A stretch of 64,000 nt of DNA from JACNKJ01 sp964344565. GTDB taxonomy: Bacteria; Krumholzibacteriota; Krumholzibacteriia; JACNKJ01. The notes under the pieces are model-generated. The model searched no databases and was not told the DNA's origin. It saw nothing but the letters and a program-made list of their open reading frames with translations. Both the position numbers and the translations under genes were made by a program. Each line of letters opens with the position of its first letter. Position 1 is the stretch's first letter. The stretch is taken from assembly GCA_964344565.1 (NCBI GenBank), contig CAYFNT010000016.1, positions 1 to 64,000 of the forward strand, read 5' to 3'. Shown here one piece after another: positions 1 through 8,676 of this stretch.

Positions 1-5
1 CCTAG

Positions 6-32
6 AAAAACCCGGCGGAATCATCCGCCGGG
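6..32 (-). terminator. Rho-independent terminator of the first beta-helix gene
   Basis: Read on the minus strand, a perfect 9-bp stem (11-19 with 24-32, loop of four bases) is followed by five T residues at 10-6. It lies 20 bases past the stop codon of the minus-strand gene ending at 52. Confidence 0.85.
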
Positions 33-51
33 TCGATGGATCGGACGAAGG

Positions 52-2154
52 CTAGTAGAGAACCTTCAGGTCGCTCCAGGTCGTCATTGCGGTGTTGCTC
101 TCACCGCAATCCACGAGTTCGCAGCCCACCTGAATGCCGCAGGGATTGTTGTCCGGCGCGCATGGCGAATCGGATTGCAGGGTGTAGATGCCCGTGCCGA
201 GGATGCCGCAGAACTCCGGATTCAACCAGAAGTTGTAGGCGATGCCGTCCCAGGGGGCCATGCAGTCCACCCAGTCGCCGCCGGGATTGCCGAAGATGTC
301 GCAGCAGGCGATATCGAGGGTGCCGGGGCTGTTGCACTCGATTCCCGCGGCGCCGTTGTTGAAGGCCACCAGCGAAGTCCACAGGCGCATGTCGCCGCTG
401 TGGATGGCGATGCCGCTGCCGACGCCGGCGCCGTTCTCCGCGAGGGTGCAGCACTGCATGAACAACTCCGCGCCGGGTACGGCGAAGTTCTGGCTGACCG
501 CGCCGCCGAAGGTGGAATTGTTCCTCGCGAAGAGGCTATGCCGGATCCGCTGATCCTGGTCCGTATGCGTGCTGGGTTGAATATAGATGCCGCCGCCCTC
601 GTTGTAGGCGAGGTTATCGACGAAGATGCATCCATTGATGTCCAGTGCGCTTTCCCATGCGGAGAGGCCTGCACCGTTGTTCGCGATGTTGCCCTGGAAC
701 AGGCAGTTCTCCACGATGCTCTCCGACCCCCAGAAGAAGATACCGCCGGCATCGATGCCGCTGTTGCCGATGAAGTGGCAGTTCTGGATTTTGGGAGAGG
801 CGGTCCACACGTAGAGCGCGGTTTCCCCTGCGTTGACGAAGCTCACATCCCTCAGGACCGTGTCGGAGTCTTCCCCGAACCAGAAGACCATGCCCCAGTT
901 GCCCCGGGGGAGAGTGCGGCCGTCGGGCATCTCGGGAATCGGCCCGCGCGGTCCGAGGCACCGTCCCACTCCGCCGGGCTTGGTGGGATAGGACGGCGCC
1001 GCGAGTGTGCTGCAATCGATACGGCAGGCCTCGGGATCGCCGCTGACCGAGCGGATGGTGATCTCCCGTCCGGTGGTGTAGATCTCGCAGTTTCCCGGGC
1101 CGGAGAAGGTTCCGTCCTCGAGCCAGACCGTGCCGCCTTCGGCCACGGCCCAGACCGCATCCTGGATGGTCGGGTAGGTCCCCGAACCCGTGGGGGAGAC
1201 CCAGACCTGGGTCACCGGGTCATGCTCATCGACGACCATCTGGTAGAAACCGCAATCGCTGGCGTAGCCGTCCACGACGATGTAGTAGACGTGACCGCCC
1301 CGAAGTTCAAGGTTGAGGATGGCCGAGGTGTAGTAGCGGCAGTAGTCGTCGTAGTAGTAGTCGTCGTTGCAGGCGTAGGGAGCGCCCGGAGTGACGGTGT
1401 CTTCGTAGACGTAGACCTTGCTGTCGAAGTGCGATCCGCAGAGGTCGATGTCGATGTGCGTGCTGAAGGGCGGCGCGATCGAGTAGACCACGTCGCCGGA
1501 AAAGGATCCAGAGAAGGGGCATATCTCATCGTAATCGTGGAACCAGGCGCAGGTGTTGCCCCACCCGACGTAGGGGAAATCCGTGATGGGCGTGGCCGTG
1601 CTCGTCACGTCGCCGCCCGTTGTCCAGTTGGAAGGCTCTATGAGCATCTCGTAATACCCGGCGTCGCCCCAGTAGCCGTCGATGACGATGTAGTAGGTGT
1701 TCCCTTCGCTCAGGGGCAGGTTCCAAATCGCGGAGACGAAATCGCCGCAGGGATCTCCCCAGCCGTAGAAGTCGTCGTCGCAGGCATAGGGCGAGCCCGG
1801 GGTGTAGGTGTTTTCGTAGACGTAGACCTTCGTGTCGTAGGTCGAATAGCAGAGGTCGATGTCGACCAGCACATCGACTCTCGCCGTGAAGGAGTAGACC
1901 ACGTCCGGCGACCAGGAATCCGTGAAGGGGCAGACCTCGTCGTAGTCGTGAACGTTGTCGGAGGTGTTTCCCCAATCCCAATAGGGAATGTTCCAGATGG
2001 GAATGGCGGTCTGGATGGTTTCGCCGCCTTCGCGGCCGTCGGGAACTCCCGGATTCTTCCCCACGTGGGCCTTGCCCTTGTCCCAGTTCAGATTGGCGGC
2101 GTGGACCGCGGGGACGAGTAGAATCATCAACAGCGTGAAGATCCGGATCATCAT
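52..2154 (-). CDS. Secreted protein: two PPC-like domains plus parallel beta-helix
   Basis: A 700-residue exported protein. Residues 1-19 form a Sec signal peptide ending VHAA. Two related domains follow (about 45-180 and 190-315), each with a DYDEVCPF-like opening, a DIDLC strand, a KVYVYE strand and a YYIVIDGY ending. This pattern fits the bacterial pre-peptidase C-terminal (PPC) fold. From about 320 the motif GTYPTIQDAVWAVAEGGTVWL opens a right-handed beta-helix with repeated 'GGI' and 'NCLF' turns. It lacks a FlgD-like tail and ends TTWSDLKVLY with a Cys at -18, as in the four-gene array at 17.9-25.6 kb. An AGGAGG Shine-Dalgarno sits just upstream of the first ATG. The substrate or ligand is unknown; a surface or extracellular location is inferred. 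Confidence 0.8.
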   Translation of the reverse strand: MMIRIFTLLMILLVPAVHAANLNWDKGKAHVGKNPGVPDGREGGETIQTAIPIWNIPYWDWGNTSDNVHDYDEVCPFTDSWSPDVVYSFTARVDVLVDIDLCYSTYDTKVYVYENTYTPGSPYACDDDFYGWGDPCGDFVSAIWNLPLSEGNTYYIVIDGYWGDAGYYEMLIEPSNWTTGGDVTSTATPITDFPYVGWGNTCAWFHDYDEICPFSGSFSGDVVYSIAPPFSTHIDIDLCGSHFDSKVYVYEDTVTPGAPYACNDDYYYDDYCRYYTSAILNLELRGGHVYYIVVDGYASDCGFYQMVVDEHDPVTQVWVSPTGSGTYPTIQDAVWAVAEGGTVWLEDGTFSGPGNCEIYTTGREITIRSVSGDPEACRIDCSTLAAPSYPTKPGGVGRCLGPRGPIPEMPDGRTLPRGNWGMVFWFGEDSDTVLRDVSFVNAGETALYVWTASPKIQNCHFIGNSGIDAGGIFFWGSESIVENCLFQGNIANNGAGLSAWESALDINGCIFVDNLAYNEGGGIYIQPSTHTDQDQRIRHSLFARNNSTFGGAVSQNFAVPGAELFMQCCTLAENGAGVGSGIAIHSGDMRLWTSLVAFNNGAAGIECNSPGTLDIACCDIFGNPGGDWVDCMAPWDGIAYNFWLNPEFCGILGTGIYTLQSDSPCAPDNNPCGIQVGCELVDCGESNTAMTTWSDLKVLY

Positions 2155-2244
2155 GTCGACCTCCTCATCACGACAGCTAACCCTTGCGAAGATCCCGCAA
2201 GTAGAAGCTTAGCACCGCTTTCCGTGAGCTGGACCTTCCGCCAC

Positions 2245-2274
2245 AAAAAAACGGAGGGGCCGGATGGCCCCTCC
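2245..2274 (-). terminator. Rho-independent terminator of the FadL-type porin gene
   Basis: On the minus strand a 9-bp G+C stem (2253-2261 with 2266-2274) with a 4-base loop is followed by seven T residues (2251-2245). It sits 23 bases after the porin stop codon. Confidence 0.9.
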
Positions 2275-2296
2275 TAATCGATTCAATCTAGGTAAC

Positions 2297-3562
2297 TTAG
2301 AAAGGCTTCGCGTAGCTCAGGCCGAGGGTCATCTGGCTCATGTGCAGATCGGCTTCGCCGCCGCCCATGCCGGGAGGATTGCCCGGAGGGATGGAGTTCT
2401 CGCCCTCGAGGACGACCTCGGGCGCGTACATGAAGCCGAAGCTCAGCTCGCAGCCCTTGGGCGTGGTCCAGGTTCCGCCGAAGGTGTAGTGGCTTTCGAC
2501 CACTCCCGGGGCGAGCATGTTGAAGAGGGTCTCGCCGGCGGGGATGGGCTGGGCGCCGTGGTTGAAGCCGGCGCGCAGGTCCAGGGTCTCGCTGGCGGGA
2601 TAGATGAGGCCGACCTTGAAGACGTCCATGTCTTCCCAGCCGAATCCGGGACCGTCGTCGCCGCCGAGGGGGTTGCCCTCGAACATCTTCGATATGGGAT
2701 TGGAGACCGAGACGACATCCGTGTAGTTGATGCGCGCCCAGTCGAAGGCCAGTGTGGCCACGCCCGCGTCATAGGCGAAGCCCGCCACGTAGCTCGAGGG
2801 AATGTCGAAGTCGCCCGCTTCTGCGAAGAGGCCGGCGTATTCATCGAATTCGGACATGTTGGTCTTGCCCTGATAGGCGAATCCCACCGAGAGCGCCTCG
2901 CTGAACTGTCCCATGTAGCCGACCCGGAAGCCGAAGCCCGTGGAGGTGCTGGCGTCGTTGTCGGTGAGATTGTCCGGATCCATGGTCGCCGCGGCGAAGC
3001 CCTGCAGGCCGGTGGCCTCGAAGCTCTGCCAGGCGTAGTTGAATGTCGCGCCGATGGCGTGGCCGGGCATGAGCTGCATGGCCAGGGTGGGGGCGACGAA
3101 GAGCTGGCTGAGATTCACACCGGCATTGGTTCCGCCGTTCACCGGATCGATGAAGAGGCCGATGGGCGTGGTGTAGCTGGTGTTCATTCCGCCGTTGCCG
3201 TAGACCGAGAGGCCCAGGGCGAAGGAATCGTTGAGGGGCCACGAAAGCCCGAATTCCGGAATGAAGAACTGAGCCGTATCGTTGGCGTCGAATTCGCCGT
3301 CGACGCCGAAGTCGTTCCCCGTGATGGAGCTGCCGCGGTCGGGGCGGAAATAGTCCACGCCGAGTTCCACACGACGTTCCAGGAAGGCGAAGCCCGCGGG
3401 GTTGTTGCCGCCGGCCATGGCATCCTGCGACAGGGCGATTCCTGCACCGCCCATGCCCTTGGCCTTGATGCCGACCCCATGGCTGAAATAGCCGTTGGTG
3501 GCCAGCGCGAGGCTGGGCAGAAGGACGAGAGCGAAGATCACGATCATTCTTTTCGAGGTCAT
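2297..3562 (-). CDS. FadL/OmpP1/TodX-family outer-membrane transport protein
   Basis: A beta-barrel outer-membrane channel of the FadL family, which moves long-chain fatty acids or other hydrophobic compounds across the outer membrane. After the signal peptide (...LPSLALA) the mature protein begins TNGYFSHGVGIKAKGMGGAG, the typical FadL N-terminus (a signature of the form NGY...G...K..GMGGA). The rest alternates amphipathic strands and ends in SYAKPF, with the terminal aromatic residue expected of a barrel protein. At 421 residues it is of usual size. The reading frame extends to a GTG at 3577, but an AGGGG Shine-Dalgarno lies 6 bases before the ATG at 3562, so that start is preferred. The gene is monocistronic with its own terminator. 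The substrate is not predictable. Confidence 0.88.
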   Translation of the reverse strand: MTSKRMIVIFALVLLPSLALATNGYFSHGVGIKAKGMGGAGIALSQDAMAGGNNPAGFAFLERRVELGVDYFRPDRGSSITGNDFGVDGEFDANDTAQFFIPEFGLSWPLNDSFALGLSVYGNGGMNTSYTTPIGLFIDPVNGGTNAGVNLSQLFVAPTLAMQLMPGHAIGATFNYAWQSFEATGLQGFAAATMDPDNLTDNDASTSTGFGFRVGYMGQFSEALSVGFAYQGKTNMSEFDEYAGLFAEAGDFDIPSSYVAGFAYDAGVATLAFDWARINYTDVVSVSNPISKMFEGNPLGGDDGPGFGWEDMDVFKVGLIYPASETLDLRAGFNHGAQPIPAGETLFNMLAPGVVESHYTFGGTWTTPKGCELSFGFMYAPEVVLEGENSIPPGNPPGMGGGEADLHMSQMTLGLSYAKPF

Positions 3563-3818
3563 TATCATCCCCTTCACTTGGCTTTATAACCAAATAGGCT
3601 GATGAGGCGATCTTATCGCCCCGCATGCGAACATATTCGGATTACAAGGCCTGGATGTCAATGTAGATTGCTCTCGTGAGCGTTGTTTCAAGTTTCTGAA
3701 TATAACAAATAGGAGCCCGAGGAATATCGCTCGGATGAGGGCTTTCCTGGCCCCGGGAGCGGACGGGGAGTTATAATTGAGGTGCCCGGAATCCCATCTT
3801 CATCCGCTTGGAGCGCGC
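3563..3818. other. Divergent intergenic region
   Basis: About 256 bases between the divergently read porin and papain-like genes, more AT-rich than its surroundings. It contains a short hairpin (GGCGAT/ATCGCC near 3606-3620) and a TATAAT box at 3772-3777. No open frame with coding character was seen. Confidence 0.5.
3772..3777 (+). promoter_or_regulatory. Candidate -10 box for the papain-like peptidase gene
   Basis: A perfect TATAAT preceded by GT lies 42 bases upstream of the ATG at 3819. The matching -35 (TGGCCC at 3748-3753, 18-base spacing) is poor, so only the -10 is listed. Confidence 0.45.
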
Positions 3819-5336
3819 ATGAAGATTCCCGAAACGATCCGCATCTTCTTGATCCTGCAGCTCTTGATTGCCGGAAGCGCCGTCGTGCTGGCGGAGTCAT
3901 CCTCTAGCGAAGCACTCGAAGCGATCCGGCAGGGCATCGCCCTGCGAGGCGAGTCATGGACGGCTCGCGCGACCCCTCAACTGGACATGTCTCCCGAGCA
4001 GTTCCGAACCATGCTCATCCCCCTGGAAGACCTGGAGGGCGAGGGTCCCTCGAACTACCTCCCCCGAGGATACCCCAGGGAGACGGATAGACTGGATTGG
4101 CGCGATCACGGCGGCGATTTCGTCACGGGCATCCGAGCTCAGGGCGAGTGCGCATGCTGCTGGAACATGGCAGCCTGTGCGGTGATGGAGAGCGCATTCC
4201 TCATCGCCACCGGCGACGGCAGCGGACGCGACTTCGACCTGTCCGAGCAACATGTGCTCTCCTGCCTCGACGATTTCGGAGCCCCCGGCGGCTGCGGTTC
4301 CGGTTCGCCCTACAACGTGTTTCGTTTCGCGGCCGGGTGGGGGATGCTGGAGGAAACCTGCATGCCATACCAGGGTGATCCCACCATTCCCTGCGGGCAG
4401 GAGTGCAGCGGCGCCGACATCGGCACCTATTTCTTCGGAGAGCAGGGCGAGGTCACGGTACAGGGAGTCGACGTGGACCTGATCCGCGACGCCCTTCACA
4501 ATATCGGTCCCCTCACCGCGACCATGTCCGTTCACGAAACATTCCGAGCCTATGGCGAAGGGATCTACGTGGCCAGCGGCGAGTCGGTGAGCGGACATCT
4601 GGTCACCATCATCGGATACGACGCCCCCGGGGAGTACTGGATCGCCAAGAACAGCTGGGGCGAGGACTGGGGCATGGACGGCTTCTTCTACATCGCCTGG
4701 GAAAGCGGATGCAACTTCGCCTCGAGCACCCGTTGGTGCGCCTTCGATCCAGAGGGGCCTCCCCGCGCGCGCATGGAACATCATCCCGCCAAGCCGCTCG
4801 CTTCGGAATCCGTGGGTTTCTATGATCGGAGCCTGCAAGTGGCTCCGGGTTTCGGCGAGCCCATCGTCCACTGGCAATGGGATTTCGATGGCGACGGAAT
4901 CTGGGATGCCGAAGGCCGCGGTCCCCATTTCCACGCATTCCAGGAGGCCGGCGACTACGAGGCGCGTCTGAAGGTGACCGACGCGGCCGGCCGAAGCGCA
5001 GAGACCTACGCGCAAATCGATGTGGGGCTTCTGGGCATGGAAGCTCCGGATCCCGATGCATGGACGCTGCATGCCTGCTTCCCCAATCCCTTCAACGCCC
5101 GGACGCGCATCGTCTACGATCTGCCCGAAGAGGGCGGACAGATACGGCTCGCCATCTTCGATTCCGAAGGTCGACTACTGAGGGTTCTGGTGGAGGGATG
5201 GAAATCAGGCGGACGCCACTCCATCAGCTTCGACGGCCTGGACGCGTCCGGCGAGCCGCTCTCCTCGGGTATCTATCTCTATAGACTGCAAGGTCCCGAG
5301 ACGATGCTCACGCGCAAGATGTCGCTGCTTCAATAG
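3819..5336 (+). CDS. Secreted papain-family (C1A) cysteine peptidase with PKD and FlgD-like tail
   Basis: An exported cysteine endopeptidase of 505 residues. Order: signal peptide (1-25), short propeptide, peptidase domain (about 85-310), PKD domain (about 345-415, core DFDGDGIWDAEG), then a C-terminal FlgD-like domain (NPFNARTRIVYDLPE...SSGIYLYRL). The papain catalytic set is present: oxyanion Q108, nucleophile C114 followed by W115, H260 in GHLVTIIGYD, and N278 in KNSWGEDWG. The active-site loop reads CACCW instead of the usual CGSCW, adding a Cys beside the nucleophile. The ATG at 3819 is chosen because the signal peptide begins there and a GGAG lies just upstream. The FlgD-like tail is of the type used for secretion and surface attachment in T9SS-like systems; its role here is inferred. 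Confidence 0.9.
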   Translation: MKIPETIRIFLILQLLIAGSAVVLAESSSSEALEAIRQGIALRGESWTARATPQLDMSPEQFRTMLIPLEDLEGEGPSNYLPRGYPRETDRLDWRDHGGDFVTGIRAQGECACCWNMAACAVMESAFLIATGDGSGRDFDLSEQHVLSCLDDFGAPGGCGSGSPYNVFRFAAGWGMLEETCMPYQGDPTIPCGQECSGADIGTYFFGEQGEVTVQGVDVDLIRDALHNIGPLTATMSVHETFRAYGEGIYVASGESVSGHLVTIIGYDAPGEYWIAKNSWGEDWGMDGFFYIAWESGCNFASSTRWCAFDPEGPPRARMEHHPAKPLASESVGFYDRSLQVAPGFGEPIVHWQWDFDGDGIWDAEGRGPHFHAFQEAGDYEARLKVTDAAGRSAETYAQIDVGLLGMEAPDPDAWTLHACFPNPFNARTRIVYDLPEEGGQIRLAIFDSEGRLLRVLVEGWKSGGRHSISFDGLDASGEPLSSGIYLYRLQGPETMLTRKMSLLQ

Positions 5337-5393
5337 CTGCTAGGCCGCGTTTCTGCTAGAATCGGGATCCCGCCCCAACCCGGAGGTTCCGAG

Positions 5394-7352
5394 ATGCGCC
5401 ACGCCGTCAGCTTCCTCGCCATCCTGCTCCTGCCCTCCGTCCCGGCCTTCGCCGATGGCGGAGACATCATCTGGACATTCCAGGGCATCGAGGACATCCG
5501 CTGCGTCGCGGAGCTGCCCGATCAGAACGACGACGGCGCTCCCGAAGTGGTCATCGAGACCTACGACGCGGGAGCGGTGGGGGATCATCTCTACTGCCTG
5601 TCCGGAGGAGATTCGGGTTCTCCGGAGATCCTCTGGTCCATCCGCCCCGAGAGCGGGGCCAGCAATGGTGGTGGCTACAGCGACGACTGCCTCATGAGCG
5701 TGCCGGATCTGTCCGGAGACGGCTATCCTGACGTCATCCTGGGCACCGCCTGGGGTAATCGCTCGGTGCATGCGGTGGACGGCATGGCGGGCACCGTGCT
5801 CTGGACCTTCGACACCTATCTGGAGTTCGACTCCGGCTGGATCTACTCCGTGGACGCCTTCCCCGACCGTACCGGCGACGGCCTGCCCGAGATCGCCTGC
5901 GCCGTGGGCAGCGACAACAACGCGGGCTACCTGCTCGACGGCGCCGACGGATCGGTGATCTTCCGTTTCGTGGATCCCTTCGACGCCCTCTACATGACGC
6001 GTGTGCTGCCCGACGTGAACGACGACGGCGTGAGCGACGTGATCTTCGCCGCCGGCGACAACGACTACAAGGTGTACTGCGTTTCCGGGGCCAGTTCCGT
6101 GTCGGGTCAGGAGATCTGGTCCGCCAACACGGGAGGCAGCAACTACGCCCTCTGCCTCACCGGCGACGTCGACGGCGACGGCGTCGACGACCTGGTCACG
6201 GGCACCTGGACCTCCAGCAATCAGGTGAAGGCGCTCAGCGGCGCCAGCGGCGCCCAGCTCTGGACATTCAATGCGGGCAGCTACAACTACATCATGCGCC
6301 TGGTCTCGATCAGCGACGCCGACGGCGACGGCTTCCCCGACATCGCGATCGGCTCCTGGGACAACGGGCTCCGCGTGGTCAACGGGCGGACCGGCGACCT
6401 GATCTGGGTGTCCTACGCCGGCACCACCAACGGCGGCGACTTCTGGGCCCTTGACCGGGTCGACGATCTCACGGGCGACGGCGTGGACGAGGTGGTGGGC
6501 GCCTCCTTCGACACCAAGGTCTATCTCTTCAACGGCGCCACGGGAGACACCCTCTGGATCCGGACCACCGGCCGGAGGCACTACACGGTGCGCGGCGTGA
6601 GCGATCTGAACGACTCGGGAGCCGCCGACCTGGTCGCCGGACAGCAATACCTCGGCGGCGGCGGATTCGCCTACGCCCTGGAGGGTGGATCGGCTACCCC
6701 CGTGGAGTCCTGGCCGTCCGTGCATGCGAAGGCCCGTATGAGCCCAGCCGGCGGCGTGAGCCTGTCCTGGACCTGCGAGGACGCGCTGCCCTTCTTCGTC
6801 TATCGCCTCGATGAGGCGGCCGGTCGGGAAGCCGGGCGAGAGCTCATCGCGCGGGCTCACGAGAGCGGCCGGCTCGGAGCTTCCGAGTCGGTGGACCTGA
6901 TCCGATCCCAGGAAAATTCCTATTGGATCCGCCTCAATGAGCTTCCCCTCCTCGGCGACGACGGCTACACTTTCGAAGATTATTCAGGCGGCCTCGAGTC
7001 CCACTATCGCCTTGCCGGACTCATGGACGGCGAGGAGTTGGTGCTGGCCGAGATCCGCGTCTCGATGGACGAACAGCCGGTGAGCTCCACGCTTCTGCGC
7101 GCGGGAATTCATCCCAATCCCTTCAATCCGGCCACCGTCATCCGATTCGAGTTGCTCGAGAACGCAGATCTGAGACTCATGGTCCACGACGGTTCCGGCC
7201 GGCGCGTCGTGGCGTCTGCCCTGCGCTCCTTCCCCGCCGGTGAGGGCGAGTGGTCCTGGACGGCGCCGGAGCCTTTGCCTTCGGGTGTCTATTTCTTCAC
7301 CCTGGAAGGGGCGGGCGAGCGCCGCACCCTCCGGGCTGTCCTGGTCAAATGA
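5394..7352 (+). CDS. Secreted FG-GAP/VCBS beta-propeller protein with FlgD-like tail
   Basis: A 652-residue exported protein. It has a signal peptide (cleavage near PAFADG) and then about seven propeller blades with Ca-binding-like loops (DQNDDGAPEV, DLSGDGYPDV, DVNDDGVSDV, DVDGDGVDDL, DADGDGFPDI, DLTGDGVDEV), each followed by a strand such as LWTFDT or IWSANT. The Asp-rich loops resemble integrin FG-GAP/VCBS repeats, and the interleaved W strands resemble PQQ-type blades. It ends in a FlgD-like domain (NPFNPATVIRFELLE...PSGVYFFTLEG, last residues AVLVK). GGAGG lies 7 bases before the ATG. It is followed after 16 bases by another propeller gene with the same tail, so the two are probably co-transcribed. 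The binding partner is unknown. Confidence 0.82.
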   Translation: MRHAVSFLAILLLPSVPAFADGGDIIWTFQGIEDIRCVAELPDQNDDGAPEVVIETYDAGAVGDHLYCLSGGDSGSPEILWSIRPESGASNGGGYSDDCLMSVPDLSGDGYPDVILGTAWGNRSVHAVDGMAGTVLWTFDTYLEFDSGWIYSVDAFPDRTGDGLPEIACAVGSDNNAGYLLDGADGSVIFRFVDPFDALYMTRVLPDVNDDGVSDVIFAAGDNDYKVYCVSGASSVSGQEIWSANTGGSNYALCLTGDVDGDGVDDLVTGTWTSSNQVKALSGASGAQLWTFNAGSYNYIMRLVSISDADGDGFPDIAIGSWDNGLRVVNGRTGDLIWVSYAGTTNGGDFWALDRVDDLTGDGVDEVVGASFDTKVYLFNGATGDTLWIRTTGRRHYTVRGVSDLNDSGAADLVAGQQYLGGGGFAYALEGGSATPVESWPSVHAKARMSPAGGVSLSWTCEDALPFFVYRLDEAAGREAGRELIARAHESGRLGASESVDLIRSQENSYWIRLNELPLLGDDGYTFEDYSGGLESHYRLAGLMDGEELVLAEIRVSMDEQPVSSTLLRAGIHPNPFNPATVIRFELLENADLRLMVHDGSGRRVVASALRSFPAGEGEWSWTAPEPLPSGVYFFTLEGAGERRTLRAVLVK

Positions 7353-7368
7353 CCGGAAAGGAAGAAAC

Positions 7369-8673
7369 ATGAAGACCGGAATTCGCCTTCTCGCACTGGC
7401 CTGGATCCTCGCGAGCTTCTTCTTCCCGTCCTTCGCCCAGGCACTCAACGGCTACGTGGGATGCTCCTACTCGGACAGCGCCGATCCCTTCGATCTGGAT
7501 TCCTACGAGTTCGGACCCAGCATCGACCTGTTGCCCTACGGCGATTATCCCTATGACGCCACCATCCGCCCCAACGGCTCGGAACTCTGGATCCCCGGCG
7601 CGTCCGGGGACGGCGTGGTGGTCGTCGATCGCGACACGGGGCTGATCACTCACACGATTCCCGTGGGCGAGTATCCCGTATCGGTGGCCTTCTCGGCGAA
7701 CAACGCCTTCGCCCTCGTCTCATGCCGCGATGGCGAGGGTCTCTGGAAGGTGGACGCCACCACCTATTCCGTGGTGGCCACGACGCCCCTGCCCACCGGA
7801 TACCAGGGAGCCGGCAACATCGCCCTTGACCCGGTGAGCGGCCTTTTCTACGTGGTGGACTGGTACGACGAGCTGCTCTACGAGATCGCCGCCGACGGCG
7901 AGACCCTGCTCCGGCAGGTGAACCTCGGCGTTTCACTCTGGCAGTTGGTGGTCTCGGCCGACGGCACCTACATCTACGTGACCGACCGGGGCACCGACCA
8001 GGTACGCGTGCTCGACCGCGCCTCGCTCACCGAAATCGAAGTCTGGGACGTGGGCGACGATCCCTGGGGCATCGACATCACCCTGGACGGCAGCACCCTG
8101 GTGGTGGCTTGCGAGGACAGCCACGAGGTCTGGCTGCTGGATCCGGAACTGGGTCCCGTGGATCTCGTGTTCCTCCACGCCCAGGCCGATCCACGCGACG
8201 TGGACATCCTCGACTACGATGGGCTCGCCTTCGTGGCGGGCGGCCAGATCACCGGCGCCGATCCGGTCTATCTCCTGCAGATCAACGGCAGCGCCCTGCT
8301 CGTCGTGGACATGCTCGACGCGCCCGGATCCAACGCCAACGTCATCGCCGTGCAGCCTCAGATGCCCTGGGACGGATCCGACGTGGCGGAGTCGCCTGGA
8401 GTTCTGCGCTTGTCGGCTCATCCCAATCCCTTCAATCCGAAGACCGAGATCCGGTTCAATCTGGATTGGAACTCGAACCTGAATCTGGCGATCTACGATT
8501 CCTCGGGACGAAAGGTGCGGGAACTGGCCGGTGGCTTCCACGAGGCCGGCGAGCATCGCTTCGAGTGGGACGGACTGGGCGATGCTGGCGATCGCCTGGC
8601 CAGCGGCGTCTATCTCGTGAACCTGAGCGGGGATTTCCAGTCCGAGCGCAAGAAGGTCGTCCTGCTGAAGTAG
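7369..8673 (+). CDS. Secreted YVTN-type beta-propeller protein with FlgD-like tail
   Basis: A 434-residue exported protein. The ATG at 7369 starts the signal peptide (MKTGIRLLALAWILASFF) and has AAAGGAAG upstream; longer versions of the frame would overlap the previous gene without a Shine-Dalgarno. The body has repeats of about 40-45 residues of the YVTN/40-residue propeller kind, for example GDGVVVVDRDTGLI, TYIYVTDRGTDQVRVLDRAS and STLVVACEDSHEVWLLD. The C-terminus is a FlgD-like domain (NPFNPKTEIRFNLDW...ASGVYLVNLSG) ending VVLLK. YVTN propellers occur in archaeal and bacterial surface-layer and binding proteins; no enzyme active site was seen. It is the second gene of a probable two-gene unit. 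Confidence 0.82.
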   Translation: MKTGIRLLALAWILASFFFPSFAQALNGYVGCSYSDSADPFDLDSYEFGPSIDLLPYGDYPYDATIRPNGSELWIPGASGDGVVVVDRDTGLITHTIPVGEYPVSVAFSANNAFALVSCRDGEGLWKVDATTYSVVATTPLPTGYQGAGNIALDPVSGLFYVVDWYDELLYEIAADGETLLRQVNLGVSLWQLVVSADGTYIYVTDRGTDQVRVLDRASLTEIEVWDVGDDPWGIDITLDGSTLVVACEDSHEVWLLDPELGPVDLVFLHAQADPRDVDILDYDGLAFVAGGQITGADPVYLLQINGSALLVVDMLDAPGSNANVIAVQPQMPWDGSDVAESPGVLRLSAHPNPFNPKTEIRFNLDWNSNLNLAIYDSSGRKVRELAGGFHEAGEHRFEWDGLGDAGDRLASGVYLVNLSGDFQSERKKVVLLK

Positions 8674-8676
8674 GAC

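Noticed and set aside
175..2121. A 648-codon plus-strand frame opposite the first beta-helix gene
   Set aside because: It is a shadow of the minus-strand gene. It has no Shine-Dalgarno and the composition of a reverse complement; the minus strand has signal peptide, domains and terminator.
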